The notes beneath the pieces are model-generated. The model made no database searches, had not been told where the DNA came from, and saw only the letters and a program-made list of their open reading frames with translations. Shown here one piece after another: positions 14,595 to 21,706 of a stretch of DNA of 22,724 nucleotides. The position numbers were made by a program, and so were the translations under genes. Source of the stretch: JAIOPA01 sp046076045. Its GTDB lineage: Bacteria; Eisenbacteria; RBG-16-71-46. Position 1 is the first letter of the stretch. Every line of letters starts with the position of its first letter. The stretch is taken from the NCBI GenBank assembly GCA_046076045.1, contig JBJTRI010000089.1, positions 1-22,724 on the forward strand, read 5' to 3'.

Positions 14595-17009
14595 TCAGTC
14601 GAGCCCGGTCACCCAGTCGTCGGCCACGGCCTGCAACGGTTCGAGCGTGCGCAGGTCGAACGTCTCCGCGAACCGCGCGCGCAACCACGACCCGATCACG
14701 CGGTCGAGCAGCGAGCCCGCCGGCCGCCGGAACTCGAGCCACTCGATGCGCTCGCCCGCCGGGATGCCCGCGAGGCGGCGCGCCTCGTCCACCGCCGAGT
14801 CGAGCCCCCCGATCGAGTCGGCGAGCCGGTGCTTCACGGCGTCGTCGCCCATCCACGGCCGACCCTGCGCGTACACCTGCGCCTCGAACCATTCCATGCG
14901 GCGGCCGTCGGCGACGCGCGAGACGAACGTGCGGTAGTTGCGCTGGATCGCGCTGTCGGCCGCGGCCTGGTCCTGCGGGCGCCACGAGCGCGCGGGCGAG
15001 AACGCGCGCATGTAGTCGCCGCGATCGAAGTCCTCCTGCCGCACCCCCAGCTTCTCGTACACGCCCTCGAACGACGGCTTCACGTACAGCACGCCGATCG
15101 AGCCCGTCACGGTGTGACGGTTCGCGAGGATGCGGTCGGCGTGCGCCGACATGAAGTAGCCACCGCTCGCCGCGACCGAGGCCATGGACACCACCAGCGG
15201 CTTGCGCGTCTCGCGCTTGAGGCGCTCGACCGCGTGATCCATGAGGTACGACGCGGTGGCCGCACCGCCGGGGCTGTCCACGCGCAGCACCACCGCCTCG
15301 ACGCCGGGAGCGCGGAACGCGCGCTCGAGCTGCGCGATGATGGTGCGGTCGCCCATCGTGGCACCCGAGAGCACGTCGTTGCCGCTGCGGCCGTTCACGA
15401 TCGCGCCGCCCGCGTACACCACCGCGACGCGCTTGGGCGTGGACCAGCGTTCGCGCGACTCGGGCGTGCGCGCGAGGTCCACGGTGCGCGGCTTGCGGCC
15501 CAGCCCGGTGAGGCGGCCGAGTTCGGCCAACGCCTCGTCGCGCCAACCCACCGAGTCGATGACCCCGAGGCGCGCGAGGGTGCGCGACTCGTACGAGCGG
15601 CCGTCGAGCACGGCCGTGAGCCGATCGGCGGGGATGCGCCGGCCCGACGACACGGTGTTCACGAACAACTCCTGGCGCTGGCGCAGCATGGTCTGGATGA
15701 CCGTGGTGTCGGCGGGCGGCGTGGAGTCCACGCTGAAGTTGCGGTACGCGCTCTTGAAGTCCCCCACGCTGGCGCGGTCCATGCGCAGGCCGAAGCGCTC
15801 CAGCATGGAGCGGTACGAACGGCGCTCGACGCGCAGGCCGAGCCCGTCGAACGACGCGGCGGGCGACGCGTACACGCGCGTCGCGGCACTGCCGAGGTAG
15901 AGGTCGCCGCGCCCGCCGCCGTACTCCATGTACGCCACGACCGGCTTGCCGGCGAGCACCAGACGCTGCACGCGCGGCCGCAGCTCCTCGAGTTGGGCCA
16001 TGCCCGAGACGCCGTTGAGTTCGAGCAGCACACCCTTCGTGAGCGGGTCGGTGAGCGCGCGCTCGAGCACGGCGTGCACCGGGCGCGCCGCGCGCCCGCC
16101 GCCACCGCCCATCACGCCGCCCGCCAGGGGCTCGTCGTCGAGGTTGCCCCCAAGCGAGACCACCGCGACCCGGCGCTCGGCACGCGGCACCGAGAGACCG
16201 CGATCCTCACCGCCGTGCGAGCTGAACGCCCAGCGTCCGTCCTGCGTGCCGTCCTCGCGCTCGTAGCGCGAGACCGTGACCGCGCTACCCGCGAACCGCG
16301 CGTTGATGCCCACGGTGAACGCGCCGTGGTCGGAACCCGAGAAGGCCAACTCCAGGCCGCGGATCGGCTCGACCGCCGCGCCCAGGCGCACGCGCGCGGT
16401 CGAGAGCGCGGCGCGCTCCTCCATGGTGACGTCGCCGGTGAGCGAGACGCGCACGCCGGCGCCGTGCGCACGCGTGCGCGAGATCGCGAGCGGGCGCAGC
16501 CCCAGCCCGACCGTGTAGGTGCGCGGCAGGCGCGCGCCCCCGAACGACGGCTCGAACACGTGCGCCACCGTGGCCCCCGCGCTCCACCACGGCGCGGCGC
16601 GCAGCAGCAGACCGGCGCGCGCATCGAGCGCGCGCTCCTCGCGCGGACGACCCGCGACCCACAGGTCGTTCGCCCAACCGAGACGCAGCGGCCCGTCGCC
16701 GAGCGCGAAGCCGAAGCCGTAGCGATAGCCGCCCTCGGCCTCGCGCGTGACCGCGTAGCCGAACGGGCCCGTGCTGCCGAGACCGCCCTCGAACCGCGTC
16801 GGCTCGTCCTCGCCGCGCCACGACAACCACAGTTCGGACGGGTAGCGGAACCCGATCGCCGCGGGGTTGGTGAGGTAGGCGCGGGCGTCGTCGGTGACGG
16901 CCACGCCCTCGCCACCCGAGAGGCCGAGCAGCGGTGCGGGGGCGGCGAACGCAGGCGCGGCGAACGACAGGGCGACGAACACGAGCAGCAGGCGCGAGGT
17001 GCGGTTCAT
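14595..17009 (-). CDS. sppA: SppA signal peptide peptidase (S49) fused to an N-terminal barrel-like domain
   Basis: An 804-residue protein with a signal peptide (LLLVFVALSFAAPAFA). Residues about 27-265 are beta-rich and resemble outer-membrane barrel domains (ARAYLTNPAAIGFRYPSELW, YAVTREAEGGYRYGFGFALG, FTVGINARFAGSAVTVSRY). From about 278 it is a complete tandem S49 peptidase. K419 in VGDFKSAYRNF matches the E. coli SppA catalytic lysine, and S615 in SVAASGGYFMS matches the catalytic serine; RVDSPGG and TVTGSIGVL are also conserved. SppA degrades left-over signal peptides and membrane peptides. The ATG at 17009 has GGGAG 7 nt ahead. It follows nth by 23 bp. The long N-terminal domain replaces the usual membrane anchor, so the location could be periplasmic or outer membrane. 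Confidence 0.87.
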   Translation of the reverse strand: MNRTSRLLLVFVALSFAAPAFAAPAPLLGLSGGEGVAVTDDARAYLTNPAAIGFRYPSELWLSWRGEDEPTRFEGGLGSTGPFGYAVTREAEGGYRYGFGFALGDGPLRLGWANDLWVAGRPREERALDARAGLLLRAAPWWSAGATVAHVFEPSFGGARLPRTYTVGLGLRPLAISRTRAHGAGVRVSLTGDVTMEERAALSTARVRLGAAVEPIRGLELAFSGSDHGAFTVGINARFAGSAVTVSRYEREDGTQDGRWAFSSHGGEDRGLSVPRAERRVAVVSLGGNLDDEPLAGGVMGGGGGRAARPVHAVLERALTDPLTKGVLLELNGVSGMAQLEELRPRVQRLVLAGKPVVAYMEYGGGRGDLYLGSAATRVYASPAASFDGLGLRVERRSYRSMLERFGLRMDRASVGDFKSAYRNFSVDSTPPADTTVIQTMLRQRQELFVNTVSSGRRIPADRLTAVLDGRSYESRTLARLGVIDSVGWRDEALAELGRLTGLGRKPRTVDLARTPESRERWSTPKRVAVVYAGGAIVNGRSGNDVLSGATMGDRTIIAQLERAFRAPGVEAVVLRVDSPGGAATASYLMDHAVERLKRETRKPLVVSMASVAASGGYFMSAHADRILANRHTVTGSIGVLYVKPSFEGVYEKLGVRQEDFDRGDYMRAFSPARSWRPQDQAAADSAIQRNYRTFVSRVADGRRMEWFEAQVYAQGRPWMGDDAVKHRLADSIGGLDSAVDEARRLAGIPAGERIEWLEFRRPAGSLLDRVIGSWLRARFAETFDLRTLEPLQAVADDWVTGLD

Positions 17010-17032
17010 GGCGGGACTCCCGGCGGGGCCGA

Positions 17033-17890
17033 TCAGGCGGAGACGGTGACGCCGACCCGCGGACAGTGCGCGCGGATCGGACAACGACTGCAGGCGGGCT
17101 TGCGTGCGTTGCACACGGCGCGCCCGTGCAGGATGAGCCAGTGCGAGAACAGGGTCCACCACTCGCGCGGCACGAGCGGCTGGAGGGCGAACTCGATGCG
17201 GACGGGGTCGGTCTCGGTGGTGAGCGCGAGCCGGTTCGCGAGGCGCGCGACGTGCGTGTCCACCACGATGCCCGAGGCGAGGCCGTAGGCGTTGCCGAGC
17301 ACGACGTTCGCGGTCTTGCGGCCCACACCGCGCAGCGGGGTCAACTCCTCGAGCGTGCGCGGCACCTCGCCGCCGTGCTTCGCGACCAGGTCGGCGCACG
17401 CCTCGCGGATGGACTTGGCCTTGTTGCGGAAGAACCCGGTCGAGTGGACGGCGCGCTCGAGTTCGGCGGGGTCCGCGGACGCGAGCGCGACGGCGTCGGG
17501 CCAGCGCGCGAACAGTGCGGGCGTGACCTTGTTGACGCGCTCGTCGGTGCACTGCGCCGACAGGATGGTGGCGACGAGCAGCTGCAGCGGCGTCTCGTGG
17601 TGGAGCGCGCAACGCGCGTCGGGATAGAGCTCGCGCAACGCCTCGAGCAGCGCGCGCACGCGCACCGGGTCGGGTGCGTTCGCACGACCGCGCGCGACCG
17701 GGGCGCGGCGCGCGACCTTGCGCCGTGCGGGTGGCGGTGCGGGTGCGGCCGTGCCACGCGCACCCTTCGAGGCGTGCGTGCTGCGCGCCGATGCCGCCGT
17801 CGCACGGCCCGGCGTGGTGCGGGCGCGCGGCTTCTGCGGCAGTTTGGGCGCGGCGGCCTTGCGCTTGGAGCGCGGGGATCGGCGGGGCAT
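17033..17890 (-). CDS. nth: Endonuclease III (DNA glycosylase/AP lyase) with basic N-terminal tail
   Basis: A 285-residue base-excision-repair enzyme that removes oxidised pyrimidines and nicks the abasic site. The conserved core (about 73-285) has the helix-hairpin-helix LRGVGRKTANVVLG with catalytic lysine K192, and D211 in GIVVDTHVARLANRL. The 4Fe-4S loop C260-x6-C267-x2-C270-x5-C276 (CNARKPACSRCPIRAHC) is canonical. E. coli Nth is about 211 residues; here a 72-residue extension precedes it with 21 Lys/Arg, no Asp/Glu, and many Ala/Pro, like a histone-H1-type tail that may bind DNA. The ATG at 17890 is supported by a -10-like TACCCT 9 nt upstream; a GTG near residue 77 is an alternative without the tail. 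It heads a two-gene unit with sppA. Confidence 0.93.
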   Translation of the reverse strand: MPRRSPRSKRKAAAPKLPQKPRARTTPGRATAASARSTHASKGARGTAAPAPPPARRKVARRAPVARGRANAPDPVRVRALLEALRELYPDARCALHHETPLQLLVATILSAQCTDERVNKVTPALFARWPDAVALASADPAELERAVHSTGFFRNKAKSIREACADLVAKHGGEVPRTLEELTPLRGVGRKTANVVLGNAYGLASGIVVDTHVARLANRLALTTETDPVRIEFALQPLVPREWWTLFSHWLILHGRAVCNARKPACSRCPIRAHCPRVGVTVSA

Positions 17891-17899
17891 GGCCGCGCG

Positions 17900-17929
17900 A
17901 GGGTACGGGAAGGGCCCCGGTGCTCGCCA
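17900..17929 (-). promoter_or_regulatory. Putative leaderless nth promoter overlapping a terminator
   Basis: On the minus strand TGGCGA (17924-17929), 18 bp, TACCCT (17900-17905), then 9 nt to the nth ATG. The -35-like hexamer is exactly the 6-nt loop of the hairpin at 17911-17942. The -10 is the same hexamer as at 13845-13850. The -35 match is imperfect. Confidence 0.4.
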
Positions 17930-17942
17930 GCACCGGGGCCCT
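17911..17942 (-). terminator. Perfect 13-bp terminator hairpin after the outer-membrane barrel gene
   Basis: Arms 17911-17923 (AGGGCCCCGGTGC) and 17930-17942 (GCACCGGGGCCCT) pair perfectly around a 6-nt loop. It lies 28 bp past the stop codon at 17971 and 21 bp before nth. There is no T-tract. Confidence 0.75.
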
Positions 17943-17970
17943 CGTGGTCGTGGGAAGGTGGGCGCGGCGG

Positions 17971-18768
17971 CTAGAAGCCCCACGCCACGCCGAGCCGTGC
18001 GCCGACGCCGTCGGCGTCCACGGTCTCGCGCACGGTCGCGCCCGAGGGGAACAGCGTCGCGTCGCGCGCGAGTTCGGCGCCGTTCACGAACAACTCGCCC
18101 GTGAACCGCGAGCGGCCGCCGAGCGGCAGGCCGAGCCCGCCCCACAGCTGCCAGCCCCAGCCGCTGAACGTGCCCTCGTACGAACGCGCGTTCACGAAGT
18201 CGTCGCCCGAGAGCACCAGCAGCTCGTAGCCGGCCGCGGCCCCGAAGTACGGGATCACGCCCATGTCGTCGGGCCCCGAGACCTGCACGAACGCGAGGAT
18301 GGGGAACATGTTCACCGAGGCGCGCGAGACCTCCTGCGTGACCTGGATGGGCACGCCCCCGGGGCCGCTCGTCTCGTACGTGACGCTCGAGACGTTCTCG
18401 GTGCGCCGGATCCAGTCCACCCCGATGCCGACCTGCAGGTTCTCGTCGAGCATGGGCCCGCCGCGCACGCCGAGGTCGAGCCGGCGCCCCTGCGGACCGT
18501 CGGGGTCGAAGAACCCGACGTGCACCTGGCTCACGCCCGCCGACTCGGGCTTGCGCGCCGACCTCCGCGAGCGCGAGCGGTACGTGACGCCGAGCACCTC
18601 GGGCGCGGGCAGCGTGGCGGTGGCGAGCACCGTCACGCCCGGGTCGGCCGCCCCGAGCGCAGGGAGCGCGAGCGCCGACGGGGTGGCGAGGGCCGGGTCA
18701 CCGGCGAGCAACGCGCCGAGCGCGGCCGCGGCGACGGGGCGGGTGATGCGACGGATGGTCGGGTGCAT
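17971..18768 (-). CDS. Predicted outer-membrane beta-barrel protein
   Basis: A 265-residue protein with an N-terminal hydrophobic signal region (RPVAAAALGALLAGDPALA). The mature part is rich in alternating strands with Gly and aromatics: LDLGVRGGPMLDENLQVGIG, VNMFPILAFVQVSG, VIPYFGAAAGYELLVLSGDD, GWGWQLWGGLGLPLGGRSRF. It ends in GARLGVAWGF, with the terminal aromatic residue that outer-membrane barrels show the BAM machine. It resembles the broad porin/OmpW-like families; the exact family is not recognised. The ATG at 18768 has GAGGA 5 nt upstream. The transcript leader contains a 16-bp palindrome (18791-18806). A strong terminator follows the gene. Confidence 0.75.
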   Translation of the reverse strand: MHPTIRRITRPVAAAALGALLAGDPALATPSALALPALGAADPGVTVLATATLPAPEVLGVTYRSRSRRSARKPESAGVSQVHVGFFDPDGPQGRRLDLGVRGGPMLDENLQVGIGVDWIRRTENVSSVTYETSGPGGVPIQVTQEVSRASVNMFPILAFVQVSGPDDMGVIPYFGAAAGYELLVLSGDDFVNARSYEGTFSGWGWQLWGGLGLPLGGRSRFTGELFVNGAELARDATLFPSGATVRETVDADGVGARLGVAWGF

Positions 18769-18790
18769 GGGGTCCTCTCGCGTGGAGCGT

Positions 18791-18806
18791 CCCGCCCGCG
18801 GGCGGG
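18791..18806. repeat. Perfect 16-bp palindrome in the leader of the outer-membrane barrel gene
   Basis: CCCGCCCGCGGGCGGG reads the same on both strands. It lies 23 bp upstream of the ATG at 18768, just before the ribosome site, so it could be an operator or a small RNA structure. GC-rich DNA makes such palindromes fairly common. Confidence 0.4.
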
Positions 18807-18957
18807 TCCCGGGGGCGGCGCGCGGCATCCGCGCGGTGTCCACCCCGCTTCCCTCGCACGCACCATGCCGAAGCCCGCGACACCCCGCAACCCCCGTGCG
18901 GACGGCCCCGTAACCCTTCGCACCATGCCCGCGCCGTGGCGTGCCCGATGCGCGGTG

Positions 18958-18987
18958 TTGCGAAGGCGCCGCACCCCGTCCTAGCGT
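18958..18987 (+). promoter_or_regulatory. Putative promoter of the LolA-like/barrel gene pair
   Basis: TTGCGA (18958-18963), 18 bp, TAGCGT (18982-18987). Transcription would begin near 18994, giving a leader of about 26 nt before ATG 19020. A weak GAGG lies 4 nt before the ATG. Confidence 0.5.
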
Positions 18988-19019
18988 TGCGCGTCCCCCA
19001 CCGCACCCCCCGAGGCCCC

Positions 19020-19919
19020 ATGACCGTCCGCCCCCCGTCGCCCGTCCTCGCCCTCCTCGTGCTCGCCGTGCTCGCAAGCGCGATCGCCCCCGTCCCCGCT
19101 GCGGCGCGCGCCGACGACCCGCGCGCCGTGCTCGCGGTCGAGGACACCATGCGCACCGAGGTCGCACCGGAGCTCGTGAGCGCGCGCCGGGTCACGCTCG
19201 ACGAGATCCTCGACCGCGTCGCGCGCGGCGAGGCGCGCCGTGACTCGCTGCTGCAGGACCAGTCGTTCACCGCCACGCTGCGCCTGCTGCGCAATACCGC
19301 CACCCCGGGCCGCACCGAGTTGTTCTCGGAGTCGGTCGCGCGCGTGTACAAGCGTCGCCCGGCGCAGGTGCACACCGTCGAGCTGCGCCGGTTCGTGCTC
19401 GAGCAGGGCGAGGACGACGACGACGACCTGTCGTTCTCGCCGAGCATGGGCGAGGAGATCGTGAACTTCGCGATCCGCGCCGAGAACCGCCGCGACTACC
19501 GGTTCACGATCGAGGACCGCGCCATCGTGGGCGACCACATCGTGTACACGCTGGGCTTCGAACCGCGCTCGTCGCTCGCGGTGTACGAGCCGCGCGGACG
19601 CATCTGGGTGGACACGCGAGAGAACGTGATCGTGCGGCAGGAGTTGGCGTTCGAGCAGTCGCCTGTGCCCCTGCTGCTCCGCAGCATCCCGCACATGGTG
19701 GTGGAGCGGGCGCGCGTCGGGGACTTCTGGGTGCTGTCGCGTGCGCTCGTGCGCGTGGAGTTCACCGTGCCGCTGCCGCGCGTGGGGCGCTCGGCGGACT
19801 TCGCCATGATGATGACCGACTACACGATCAACACCGGGCTGCCCGACTCGGTGTTCGCGGGCGCGCACGGGAACGGCCGCCTGCACCGCATGCGCGTGCG
19901 CGCGGGGCAGGCCCGATGA
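19020..19919 (+). CDS. Periplasmic LolA-like outer-membrane-associated protein
   Basis: A 299-residue secreted protein with a Sec signal peptide (VLALLVLAVLASAIAPVPAAARA) and no lipobox. The mature region starts with helices (VTLDEILDRVARGEARRDSL). A beta-sheet-like body follows (FTATLRLLRNTATPGRTELF, YRFTIEDRAIVGDHIVYTLG, YEPRGRIWVDTRENVIVRQE) with the strand spacing of the LolA/LolB and outer-membrane lipoprotein-sorting fold, which is a weak resemblance. An acidic run EQGEDDDDDLSF lies near residue 125. Its stop overlaps the start of the barrel gene (ATGA), so the two proteins are probably made together and may act together at the outer membrane. Upstream in-frame codons to 18936 are not used because the signal peptide starts at MTVRPP. 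Confidence 0.65.
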   Translation: MTVRPPSPVLALLVLAVLASAIAPVPAAARADDPRAVLAVEDTMRTEVAPELVSARRVTLDEILDRVARGEARRDSLLQDQSFTATLRLLRNTATPGRTELFSESVARVYKRRPAQVHTVELRRFVLEQGEDDDDDLSFSPSMGEEIVNFAIRAENRRDYRFTIEDRAIVGDHIVYTLGFEPRSSLAVYEPRGRIWVDTRENVIVRQELAFEQSPVPLLLRSIPHMVVERARVGDFWVLSRALVRVEFTVPLPRVGRSADFAMMMTDYTINTGLPDSVFAGAHGNGRLHRMRVRAGQAR

Positions 19920-21250
19920 GGCGCCGGCTCGCAGCACTCGTCGCGCTCGCGCTGTCGCTGCCGGTGGCGGCCGCGGCCCAGACCCCGGTCGCGAGCGACA
20001 GCCTCATGAACGCGTACATGCGCACGCTCTCGGACTCCACCGATGCGTGGTTCGGCGCCAGCGTGGCGCCGCTCGACACCGCGGGGCTCGACTCCGCGCT
20101 CGCGGTGGGGTTGGCGAACCCCGGGCGGCGCGCCCGCACGCGCACCGTGCGCGGCATCGCGCTCGCCCCCGCGGTCGGTTTCAACCGCGTGGACGGTGTG
20201 CGGCTGGGGGCGTCGGCCAGCACGCGGTTCGTGGCCGGCACGCGGTTGCGCACATGGGCGCAGTGGGCGAAGAGCGCGGAGGACCTGCTGGGCGAGGCCA
20301 CGCTGACGCGGTCGTGGCGCGTGGGCACGACCCGCGCACGCATCGCGTGGGACGTCACCGCGGGCCGCAGGACGTGGGCGCTGCACGACGATACCTACGA
20401 GCCGTGGCTCGCGGAGCTGGCCGCGTTCACGAACGGCGACGACCACGAGCACTACCTGCGGCAGGACGGTTGGAGCACCCGGCTGCGCTGGGTCGGCCCG
20501 CGCAACCAGGCGGCCCTGCGCTGGCGCGACCAACTCGAGTCGGCGCGCGCCACCACCACCGAGTGGACGCTGTTCGGCGACGGCCCCGTGGTGCTGCAGA
20601 ACGACTCGGCCGCGACCGGGCGGGTGCGCGAGACGAACGTCACGCTCGTCACCACCCTGCCGGGGACGCGCCTGCGGATCGCTTTCAACCAGTGGACGAG
20701 TTCGCCCGCACTGGGCAGCGCGTTCGACTATCGGCGGCTGCGCGTGGACATGGGCGGCGACCTCTCGCTCGGCGATCACCTCGGGCTCGTCTCGCAGCTG
20801 AGCTACGGCCGATTGCACGGCGAGGCGATCCCGCAGGCGGCGTTCGTGCTCGGCGGTGTGCACTCGTTGCGCACGCTCGAGGCCGACTCCGAGAGCGGCA
20901 CGGGCGCGGTGTTCGCGCGCAGCGAGCTCGTGCTGGTGGACGACCTGCGGCAGGTGCTGCGACTGCCGCTGCCGGCGTGGATGCCGCTGCAGCTCGCCAC
21001 CAACCTCGCCACCGGCGCGATCTGGGATCACGAGGTGGGACGACGGTTCAATGCGGATGGTCGCGACGTGCCCGAACCGAAGGACTGGCGGAGCGAGGCC
21101 GGGGTCTCGATCCTGTGGCGCACGGGTGTGCCCGAGCCGAGTTCGCGGCTGCGTCTCGAGTGCTCGTGGCCGATCGGGGTGGACGAGCGCACCGTGACGT
21201 GGACCGTGTCGTACCAGCGCCTGCTCGACCTGCTGCCCCCGGTCCGCTGA
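19916..21250 (+). CDS. Predicted outer-membrane beta-barrel, surface-antigen-like
   Basis: A 444-residue protein with a signal peptide (LAALVALALSLPVAAAA, cleavage before QTPV). The rest alternates strands and polar loops: GIALAPAVGFNRVDGVRLGA, ARIAWDVTAGRRTWALHDDT, LRIAFNQWTSSPALGSAFDY. A segment near residue 317, FVLGGVHSLRTLEADSESG followed by GAVFARSELVLV, recalls the GG-S-R motif and adjacent strand of the Omp85/BamA surface-antigen barrel, and the protein ends with VTWTVSYQRLLDLLPPVR. A single barrel of 12-16 strands is likely. No POTRA domain is obvious. It is coupled to the LolA-like gene upstream, suggesting a joint envelope function. A hairpin terminator follows directly. Confidence 0.65.
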   Translation: MRRRLAALVALALSLPVAAAAQTPVASDSLMNAYMRTLSDSTDAWFGASVAPLDTAGLDSALAVGLANPGRRARTRTVRGIALAPAVGFNRVDGVRLGASASTRFVAGTRLRTWAQWAKSAEDLLGEATLTRSWRVGTTRARIAWDVTAGRRTWALHDDTYEPWLAELAAFTNGDDHEHYLRQDGWSTRLRWVGPRNQAALRWRDQLESARATTTEWTLFGDGPVVLQNDSAATGRVRETNVTLVTTLPGTRLRIAFNQWTSSPALGSAFDYRRLRVDMGGDLSLGDHLGLVSQLSYGRLHGEAIPQAAFVLGGVHSLRTLEADSESGTGAVFARSELVLVDDLRQVLRLPLPAWMPLQLATNLATGAIWDHEVGRRFNADGRDVPEPKDWRSEAGVSILWRTGVPEPSSRLRLECSWPIGVDERTVTWTVSYQRLLDLLPPVR

Positions 21251-21266
21251 TTCACGCGGACACGGA

Positions 21267-21294
21267 ACCCCCGGGGGATCGCTCCCCCGGGGGT
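21267..21294. terminator. Perfect 12-bp terminator hairpin
   Basis: ACCCCCGGGGGA (21267-21278) and TCCCCCGGGGGT (21283-21294) pair perfectly with a TCGC tetraloop, 16 bp after the stop of the barrel gene. It is symmetric and could serve both directions. Confidence 0.75.
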
Positions 21295-21345
21295 CCGTCG
21301 CTCCGACCCTCACGGCCCTGGCGTGCGTGGGACCGGTCTCGACGC

Positions 21346-21377
21346 GTGCGGTCCTCCGGATGGCGGAGGGACCGCAC
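21346..21377 (-). terminator. Terminator hairpin of the small duplicated-helix protein gene
   Basis: GTGCGGTCC (21346-21354) and GGACCGCAC (21369-21377) form a 9-bp stem, extended by TCCG/CGGA after a one-base bulge, 11 bp past the stop at 21389 on the minus strand. Confidence 0.65.
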
Positions 21378-21388
21378 ACCGCGTGAAC

Positions 21389-21706
21389 TCAACGACCGCG
21401 GCGCACGGCGCGCGCGATGCGGCGCGACTGCTGGTCCTGCGCGCGCTCCAGGCGGATGCGCTCACGCGGCGTGACGATGCCGTCGGACTTGGCGATGGCC
21501 TCCATGCGACGGACGCGGCGCTGGCCGGCGTGCAGGCGCCGGGCCTCGCGCAGCGAGACCGCACCGCTGCGCACGCCGGCGTGGATGCGGGCCTCCTGAC
21601 GAGCCTCACGGCGGTCCACGCGCGGCGTGACCGGATGGGCGGCGGCGAGCGGCGCGACGAGCGCGACGAGCGCGGCGGCGAGGACGAGGGTGGCGATGCG
21701 GCGCAT
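21389..21706 (-). CDS. Small secreted basic helical protein with an internal duplication
   Basis: A 105-residue protein with a signal peptide (LVLAAALVALVAPLAAA, cleavage near AHPV). The mature part is very Arg-rich and helical, and contains two similar units: SGAVSLREARRLHAGQRRVR and SDGIVTPRERIRLERAQDQQ. Each reads as a short turn (SG/SDG-x-V-S/T) followed by an arginine-rich helix; the second turn, SDGIVTPRE, looks like half an EF-hand loop. Small periplasmic proteins of this layout occur in other GC-rich bacteria, usually unnamed. The ATG at 21706 has GGAGG 5 nt upstream. A terminator follows. Function unknown; binding to nucleic acid, cell wall or metal are only possibilities. Confidence 0.75.
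   Translation of the reverse strand: MRRIATLVLAAALVALVAPLAAAHPVTPRVDRREARQEARIHAGVRSGAVSLREARRLHAGQRRVRRMEAIAKSDGIVTPRERIRLERAQDQQSRRIARAVRRGR

Noticed and set aside
14829..17288. 819-codon plus-strand open frame
   Set aside because: Antisense to sppA and nth; an artefact of high GC.
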